A stretch of DNA of 20,223 nt from Lysobacteraceae bacterium (GTDB lineage Bacteria; Pseudomonadota; Gammaproteobacteria; Xanthomonadales; Xanthomonadaceae), in NCBI GenBank assembly GCA_017990865.1, contig JAGNNB010000011.1:1-20223 (forward strand). The letters are read 5' to 3'. Under the pieces are notes generated by a model that ran no database searches, had not been told where the DNA came from, and was given only the letters and a program-made list of their open reading frames with translations. Shown here piece after piece: positions 15,301 to 20,223 of this stretch (the stretch's first letter is position 1; each line of letters starts with the position of its first letter). The translations under genes and the position numbers were made by a program.

Positions 15301-17064
15301 TCAGAAGATCAAGGTCTCGCCCGCCGCGAGCGTCAGCCGCTCGCCGATGCGTTTGGTTTCGCCGCTCAATCGATCGCTGCGATCGCCGCGCAGTTCCGCG
15401 GGCGTCGCGAAGGTCGATGGGTTCGCAGCATCGAAATTGATCAGCACCCACACGTCGCGTCCGTCGGCGAATGCGCGCATCAGCCACACGTCGGCATTGT
15501 CGACGGGGTAGTGGCGCAGTTCGTCCGGTCGCTTCAACGCCGGGTTGGCGTTGCGCACGCGCAGCAAACGCTTGTAGTGAGCGAGCAATGAATTCGCATC
15601 CGCCGCCTGCGCCGACACCGAATGACCTTTGCCGCGCAATTGCGCCCAATACTTCGCCCACCACGCGCCCTGATCGCCGCGGTAGCCCTGCGGCGGCGGC
15701 AGATCGATCCAGGTACGGCCGCTGGCGTTGAAGCCCGCGTGCGCATCGTCGGTCCACGGCATGATCGCGCGGCGATAGCGATCTTCGCCGCTCGCCGCTT
15801 GCGACGCGCCGACCTCTTCGCCGTAGTAGAGATACGCCGCGCCAGGCGAGGTCAGCAACGCGCTGGCCGCGATCTTCGCTTTCGCGGTATCGCCGCCGAG
15901 CAGCGACATCGCGCGATCGCGATCGTGGTTGGTGAGGAACGGCGAGAAATAGCCGATCGGCGCGGCATCGGCGCGACGCTGCAGATTCGTCCATAGAGCG
16001 TCGCGTCCGCGTTCGGCTGGTGCGGCGCTGGCGGTGCCGAAATCGGCCTTCTGTGCGTGGTTGCGAATCAAGACGCCGGCGATCGTCTCGCCGAAATCGA
16101 AATCGAACGCCGCATCCAGGCCCTTGCCGCCGTTGCGATAGCGACCGACGACATCCAGAGGCGCCCAGGCTTCGGCCACCAGCAGCGCATCGGGATTGAT
16201 CGCTTTCACATGACGCGCGAAGACCGTCCAGTAGTCGATGGTGGCGGCGGTGTCGGCTTGGCCCGCGAGCGGGCCGTCTTCGATCGCGTAACGCACCGCG
16301 TCGAGGCGGAACCCGTCCACGCCTTTTTTCAGCCAGAACGAGGCCACATCGTTTAACGCCGCGACCACCGCGGGGTTGCGCAGATTCACATCGGGCTGCG
16401 ACCCGCCGAATGCGCCGTAGTAATACGCCTTGCGCGTCGCGTTCCAATGCCACACCGCTTCGGGATTCGGCGTCGAAGACCACGCTTGACCCCAACCTGC
16501 CGGCCGCTGCTCGCGCCAGACGAAATAATCGTCGTAACCGGCTTCCTTGCGCGCGGATTTCACGAACCACGGGTGTTGATCGGAAATGTGGTTCAGCACC
16601 AAGTCCAGAATGACCTTGATATCGCGCTTGTGCGCTTCGGCGACGAACGCTTCGAAGTCGGCCATCGTGCCGTAGTCTTGTTCGATCGCGTAGAAATCCT
16701 GGAAGTCGTAACCGTGATACGACGGCGCCTCGAACACCGGCGTCAACCAAATCGCATCCACGCCCAACTCATCGAGATAATCCAACTTCTCGATCATCCC
16801 GCGAAAATCGCCGTTGCCGTCGCCGTCGCTATCCTTGAACGAACGCGGCCATACTTCGTACACCGTCGCGCCGTGCCACCAGCGGGTCGGCCCGGAGTCC
16901 GCGATCTTGAGCGAGCGATATGCGTCGGCTAGGCCTGGGGGTGTGGTTGCGTGTGTGGACACGCTCGCGGCATCTCCGGACGACGGCGTATCCGAAGCGA
17001 CCTGCGAAGCGCAACCCGCGAGCGCGAGAAGGCACAACAACAGCGGAGGAGCGATAGCGTTCAA
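15301..17064 (-). CDS. GH13 alpha-amylase-family glycosidase, lipoprotein
   Basis: The 587-residue enzyme carries the GH13 signatures on its TIM barrel: region I DLVLNH (154-159), region II GFRLDAVRY with nucleophile Asp255, region III VAEAW with acid/base Glu298, region IV TNHD with Asp381. The QPDVN motif (223-227) and the DSDGDGNGD metal loop (78-86) point to the oligo-1,6-glucosidase-like side of the family, acting on short alpha-glucans; exact specificity is open. A lipobox LAGC ends at Cys18, so the mature enzyme is membrane-anchored, followed by a Ser/Thr-rich linker. The start is TTG at 17064 with GGGAG 8 nt before it; no in-frame ATG or GTG exists upstream before a stop. The short n-region MNAIAPP lacks the usual basic residue. 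It diverges from ntrB. Confidence 0.93.
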   Translation of the reverse strand: MNAIAPPLLLCLLALAGCASQVASDTPSSGDAASVSTHATTPPGLADAYRSLKIADSGPTRWWHGATVYEVWPRSFKDSDGDGNGDFRGMIEKLDYLDELGVDAIWLTPVFEAPSYHGYDFQDFYAIEQDYGTMADFEAFVAEAHKRDIKVILDLVLNHISDQHPWFVKSARKEAGYDDYFVWREQRPAGWGQAWSSTPNPEAVWHWNATRKAYYYGAFGGSQPDVNLRNPAVVAALNDVASFWLKKGVDGFRLDAVRYAIEDGPLAGQADTAATIDYWTVFARHVKAINPDALLVAEAWAPLDVVGRYRNGGKGLDAAFDFDFGETIAGVLIRNHAQKADFGTASAAPAERGRDALWTNLQRRADAAPIGYFSPFLTNHDRDRAMSLLGGDTAKAKIAASALLTSPGAAYLYYGEEVGASQAASGEDRYRRAIMPWTDDAHAGFNASGRTWIDLPPPQGYRGDQGAWWAKYWAQLRGKGHSVSAQAADANSLLAHYKRLLRVRNANPALKRPDELRHYPVDNADVWLMRAFADGRDVWVLINFDAANPSTFATPAELRGDRSDRLSGETKRIGERLTLAAGETLIF

Positions 17065-17243
17065 CGGAGTCTCCCGGTCGAGGGCGATACAAGTGCCGGC
17101 AACATGCCACGGCTTCCATCAAGCAGCCAGGGTCGCTGCGGCGATGTATTCGTATGCAGCCGTTGCGAGCCGCATAGAACCTCCCCGCATAAGCTTGCTT
17201 CGACAAATCGTGTTGTTCGGAACGGGGAGATTCGCTCGGTTTA

Positions 17244-17260
17244 TGCACTATATTGGTGCA
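17244..17260. promoter_or_regulatory. NtrC operator immediately before ntrB
   Basis: TGCACTATATTGGTGCA has TGCAC and GTGCA halves 7 bp apart and matches 11 of the 12 defined NtrC consensus positions. It abuts the ATG of ntrB at 17261 and contains most of the alternative ATG at 17243. This position suggests autorepression of ntrBC, as described for enteric glnLG. Confidence 0.8.
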
Positions 17261-18325
17261 ATGCCCGCCAACCCCGCCGCTTCTCCGCCCCATGCCGACG
17301 CATTCGACGCCCTCGCCACGCCCGTGGCGTGGACCGATGCGGATGGTCGGGTGGTGGGGGCGAATGTGGCGTTCGGGCGCTGGCTGGAGGTGAGCCCGCG
17401 GCGTCTTCCGGGTTTGCCGTTGGCGGCGTTGGAGGCCGAGACGCGGCGGTTGGCGTCGTGGTTCGCCGAACCGTCGGAGGGCGATCCGCTGCGGTTGCGG
17501 CGGCTGCGTTTGGCGTTTCCGGGGAACGAGGCTCTGCACTATGCCGATCTGCTGCTGTCGCGGCGCGACGGCGGGGGTTGGTGGGTGGAGGCGCATCCGG
17601 TGGACGAATTCCCGGGCGACGATCCGGCGGCGGTATTGCCCTCGGCGCTGTCGGCGTCGTTGAAGGGCTTGGCGCACGAGTTGCGCAACCCGCTGGCCGG
17701 CGTGAAAGGCGCCGCGCAGTTGTTGGCCCGGCGTGCGGGCGATGCCGAATCGCGCGAGTTGACCGGTTTGATCGAATCGGAAGTGGCGCGCTTGACCGAT
17801 CTGATCGACCGTCTGCTGTCGCCGCAGCCCACGCGGCGTCACGAATCGCTGAATATCCATGTCGTGCTCGAACGCGTGCTGCGCTTGGCCGAAAGCGACG
17901 CCGGTTGGGCGGTGAAGTTGATTCGCGATTACGACCCGTCGTTACCAGAGTTGCTGGGCGATGCGGATCGCCTGACGCAAGCGGTGTGGAATTTGGTGCG
18001 CAACGCGATCGAAGCCGGCGCCGCGAAGGTCGGCTTGCGCACGCGCATCGAGTACGGCGTGCGCATCGGCGATGCGGTGCATGCGCAAGCGTTGCGGTTG
18101 GAGATCGACGATGACGGTCGCGGCGTGCCCGAATCGCTGGCCGAGCAAGTGTTTCTGCCGCTGGTGAGCGGCCGCGCCGACGGCACCGGGCTCGGCTTGG
18201 CGTTGGCGCAGCAAGTGGCGCGCGAGCATCGCGGCGCCTTGACCTATCGTTCGCGACCCGGGCATACGGTGTTCGCGCTGCAATTGCCGTTCGGCGTGGC
18301 CGACGGTGCCGGAGACGATGCATGA
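17261..18325 (+). CDS. ntrB: Nitrogen sensor histidine kinase NtrB
   Basis: The 354-residue cytoplasmic kinase has an N-terminal PAS-like domain (about 10-115), an H-box HELRNPLAGVKGAAQLL with phospho-accepting His139 (the same number as in E. coli), and the ATPase boxes: N (WNLVRNAIEAG), G1 (DDDGRGVPE) and G2 (GTGLGLALA). It has no membrane segment, as expected for the PII-controlled kinase/phosphatase of NtrC. I prefer ATG 17261, directly after the NtrC operator; ATG 17243 would add six residues encoded by the operator itself. Neither has a good ribosome site, so a leaderless or short-leader message is possible. Its TGA overlaps the ATG of ntrC by four bases (ATGA), so the two are coupled. 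Confidence 0.95.
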   Translation: MPANPAASPPHADAFDALATPVAWTDADGRVVGANVAFGRWLEVSPRRLPGLPLAALEAETRRLASWFAEPSEGDPLRLRRLRLAFPGNEALHYADLLLSRRDGGGWWVEAHPVDEFPGDDPAAVLPSALSASLKGLAHELRNPLAGVKGAAQLLARRAGDAESRELTGLIESEVARLTDLIDRLLSPQPTRRHESLNIHVVLERVLRLAESDAGWAVKLIRDYDPSLPELLGDADRLTQAVWNLVRNAIEAGAAKVGLRTRIEYGVRIGDAVHAQALRLEIDDDGRGVPESLAEQVFLPLVSGRADGTGLGLALAQQVAREHRGALTYRSRPGHTVFALQLPFGVADGAGDDA

Positions 18326-19866
18326 CGCGCGCGGAGGACATGCCGATGCCCACGAACGCAGCATCGAGAGAGCATGCGACACCGATGGTCTGGGTGGTGG
18401 ACGACGACCGCACGGTGCGTTTCGTATTGGCGACGGCTCTGCGCGAAGCGGGTTACGCGGTGACCAGCTTCGAAGCCGCCGAGCCGGTGCGCGAAGCGTT
18501 GGCGCGCGGTGAACGTCCGCAGGTGTTGTTCACCGATGTGCGCATGCCCGGTGAGGACGGTTTGGCCTTGCTGGAGGCGATCAAGCGCGAGGCGCCGCAG
18601 TTGCCGGTGATCGTGATGAGCGCGTACACCGACATCGCCAGCACCGCAGGCGCGTTCCGCGGCGGCGCGCACGAATTCCTGTCCAAACCCTTCGATCTGG
18701 ATGCGGCGGTCGGTTTGGCGGCGCGCGTGCTGCAAACTGCGCGCGGCGCGGGCGCCGTCAGCACCGAGACGCACGCCGAAACGCAACGCGAGGCGTGGCA
18801 TGTCGCCGCGAGCGATGCGCATGCGGGCGAGCGCTTGCTCGGTGAAGCGCCGACCATGCGCGCGTTGTTTCGCGCGATCGGCCGGCTCGCGCAAGCGCCG
18901 CTGGGTGTGTTGATCACCGGCGAAACCGGCACCGGCAAGGAATTGGTCGCGCGCGCGCTGCATCGCGAATCCGCGCGCGCGCAGCGACCGTTCGTGGCGC
19001 TGAACACCGCGGCGATTCCCGCGGAATTGCTCGAAAGCGAATTGTTCGGCCACGAGGCCGGCGCGTTCACCGGCGCGAACAAACGCCACATCGGCCGCTT
19101 CGAACAAGCGCAGGGCGGCACGCTATTTCTCGACGAAATCGGCGACATGCCGTTGCCGCTGCAGACGCGCCTGCTGCGGGTGCTGGCCGAGAGCGAGTTC
19201 TTCCGCGTCGGCGGTCGCGAATTGATCCGCGTGGACGTGCGCGTGATCGCAGCGACGCATCAAGACTTGAACGTCTTGGTGGCCGAAGGCCGCTTCCGGG
19301 CGGATGTGCTGCATCGTTTGGATGTGGTGCGGCTGCGGCTGCCGCCGCTGCGCGAGCGGCGCGAAGACATTCCGCCGCTGGCCGAGCGTTTTTTGCGCGC
19401 TGCGGCGCAAAAGCTGGGCGCGCCCGCCAAGCGCTTCGCATCCGCGGCGATGGCGCGACTGCAGGCCTACGATTGGCCCGGCAACGTGCGCGAATTGGAG
19501 AATCTGTGTTGGCGACTGGCGGCATTAGCGCCCGGCGAGCGGATTCTGCCGGCGGATTTGGACGCGGTGTTCGCGCCGATGTCCTTGCCTTCGCGGGCTT
19601 CTGCCGCTGCGCAGGCGGGCGATATGGAAGCGGGCGATACGCTGGATTGGGAAACGCCGCTCGCCGCCTGGGCGCGACGCGAACTCTCGGCCGATCGCGA
19701 CGATCTGCATGCCGAAGCGCGCGGGCGCTTGGATCGCGTGCTGTTGGAGGCGGCGTTGGAGCGCACCGGCGGCCATCGCACGGAAGCGGCGGCGCGATTG
19801 GGGCTGGGCCGCAATACCGTCACCCGCAAACTCGGCTCGGGCCGCAAGCCGCGCGGTACGCGATGA
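18322..19866 (+). CDS. ntrC: Nitrogen regulator NtrC (sigma-54 activator)
   Basis: The 514-residue protein has a receiver domain (about 22-140) with phospho-acceptor Asp72 in [10 protein letters not shown] and the conserved Lys in SKPFD. Its AAA+ sigma-54 interaction domain (about 170-400) has Walker A GETGTGKE (200-207), the sigma-54 contact loop GAFTGA (247-252) and Walker B GGTLFLDE (265-272). A Fis-type helix-turn-helix lies at the end (about 484-504, [20 protein letters not shown]). All working motifs are intact. The phosphorylated form should act at the dyads upstream of glnA and ntrB. The ATG at 18322 overlaps the ntrB stop; about 20 residues precede the receiver fold, and the later ATGs at 18343 and 18349 are alternatives. 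The 40-residue linker before the HTH is acidic and variable. Confidence 0.96.
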   Translation: MTRAEDMPMPTNAASREHATPMVWVVDDDRTVRFVLATALREAGYAVTSFEAAEPVREALARGERPQVLFTDVRMPGEDGLALLEAIKREAPQLPVIVMSAYTDIASTAGAFRGGAHEFLSKPFDLDAAVGLAARVLQTARGAGAVSTETHAETQREAWHVAASDAHAGERLLGEAPTMRALFRAIGRLAQAPLGVLITGETGTGKELVARALHRESARAQRPFVALNTAAIPAELLESELFGHEAGAFTGANKRHIGRFEQAQGGTLFLDEIGDMPLPLQTRLLRVLAESEFFRVGGRELIRVDVRVIAATHQDLNVLVAEGRFRADVLHRLDVVRLRLPPLRERREDIPPLAERFLRAAAQKLGAPAKRFASAAMARLQAYDWPGNVRELENLCWRLAALAPGERILPADLDAVFAPMSLPSRASAAAQAGDMEAGDTLDWETPLAAWARRELSADRDDLHAEARGRLDRVLLEAALERTGGHRTEAAARLGLGRNTVTRKLGSGRKPRGTR

Positions 19867-19897
19867 GCCTTCGACCACGGTATCGGTGCGAACGATG

Positions 19898-19921
19898 AAC
19901 GTCGCCGCACGCGACGTTTCT
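19898..19921 (+). terminator. Probable terminator after ntrC
   Basis: AACGTCGC (19898-19905) pairs with GCGACGTT (19911-19918) around CGCAC, followed by a short pyrimidine run TCTCC. It starts 31 nt after the ntrC stop. The T-run is poor, so efficiency is uncertain. Confidence 0.5.
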
Positions 19922-19973
19922 CCGGCGGGAGCGACGCGCTAAGCTGCGTGTCCCCCGCAAACGAAAGGTCCGC

Positions 19974-20223
19974 ATGCCGATGCACGCTTTCGCGCCGAAG
20001 CAGATGTCGATTCCGCGCTCTGTCTCGCGCTCAAGCCGCGCGCTCCTCGCGGTCGCGCTGGTCGCGGGTCTCGCCGGTTGTACCGCCACGCCGCCGCCCA
20101 AGGCGCCGCCACCGGCCAAGACCTTGCCGTTCCAATTCGCGCGGGCGAATTTGGCGCCGGTTTCTGGCACGTTGGTCAGCGGTTCGTTGCGCATCATCGC
20201 GCAGGCCGACGGCGTGTATCTGA
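19974..20223 (+). CDS. Lipoprotein, N-terminal part (continues past the window)
   Basis: ATG 19974 (or 19980) opens a frame with AAAGGT 5 nt upstream that runs to the window edge without a stop (83 codons). After a basic n-region with several Arg and Lys comes a hydrophobic core and lipobox LAGC (Cys36), then a Pro/Lys-rich linker ATPPPKAPPPAK and the beginning of a soluble domain (LPFQFARANLAPVSGTLVSG). It is therefore a lipid-anchored envelope protein. Too little is visible to name it. It follows ntrC in the same direction after 107 nt and a hairpin, so it is probably a separate unit. Confidence 0.75.
   Translation, partial: MPMHAFAPKQMSIPRSVSRSSRALLAVALVAGLAGCTATPPPKAPPPAKTLPFQFARANLAPVSGTLVSGSLRIIAQADGVYL

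Overview
The window is GC-rich chromosomal DNA. It is most likely from a gammaproteobacterium of the Xanthomonadales (Lysobacter, Pseudoxanthomonas, Xanthomonas or a relative). This rests on adenylylatable GlnA with PII and AmtB, NtrB/NtrC, an S46 dipeptidyl peptidase with a DPP11-type residue, and an ECF sigma factor paired with a TPR-type Ser/Thr kinase. No genus can be fixed from the sequence alone.

Layout. (1) 1-782, minus: 5' part of a secreted patatin-like phospholipase. (2) 783-5285, plus: glnA behind a textbook nitrogen promoter (NtrC box, possible IHF site, perfect sigma-54 -24/-12), two palindromic repeats, a GNAT acetyltransferase, a leader with a long hairpin, then glnK/glnB and amtB ending in a TTCG stem-loop. 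(3) 5246-5953: no intact gene, only a possible gene remnant, an inverted repeat and a minus-strand terminator. (4) 5954-11917, minus: ECF sigma factor, overlapping Ser/Thr kinase, two tandem 298-residue secreted paralogues of unknown family, and a small secreted Cys/Tyr-rich protein. (5) 12092-14329, minus: secreted S46 peptidase, predicted Asp/Glu-specific. (6) 14532-15269, plus: DUF4386-like membrane protein, converging on (7) 15301-17064, minus: a GH13 amylase-family lipoprotein. (8) 17244-19866, plus: an NtrC operator, then ntrB-ntrC. (9) 19974-end, plus: start of a lipoprotein gene.

How it fits together. glnA, PII, amtB and ntrBC are one nitrogen-control circuit. PII senses 2-oxoglutarate/ATP and uridylylation, controls NtrB and AmtB, and NtrC~P drives glnA from the sigma-54 promoter. 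The circuit is interrupted by about 12 kb of unrelated, mostly minus-strand genes.

The best candidate for something undescribed is block 4. The sigma factor has QASD where ordinary ECF factors have an acidic DAED, which is the situation known from kinase-activated sigma factors, and its kinase partner overlaps it by 8 nt. Downstream lie three exported proteins that share an FPP-Cys start to the mature chain. The last two genes share a 30-bp bipartite upstream motif at similar distances. I infer a transmembrane kinase/sigma switch controlling a small secreted protein set; the ligand and output are unknown.
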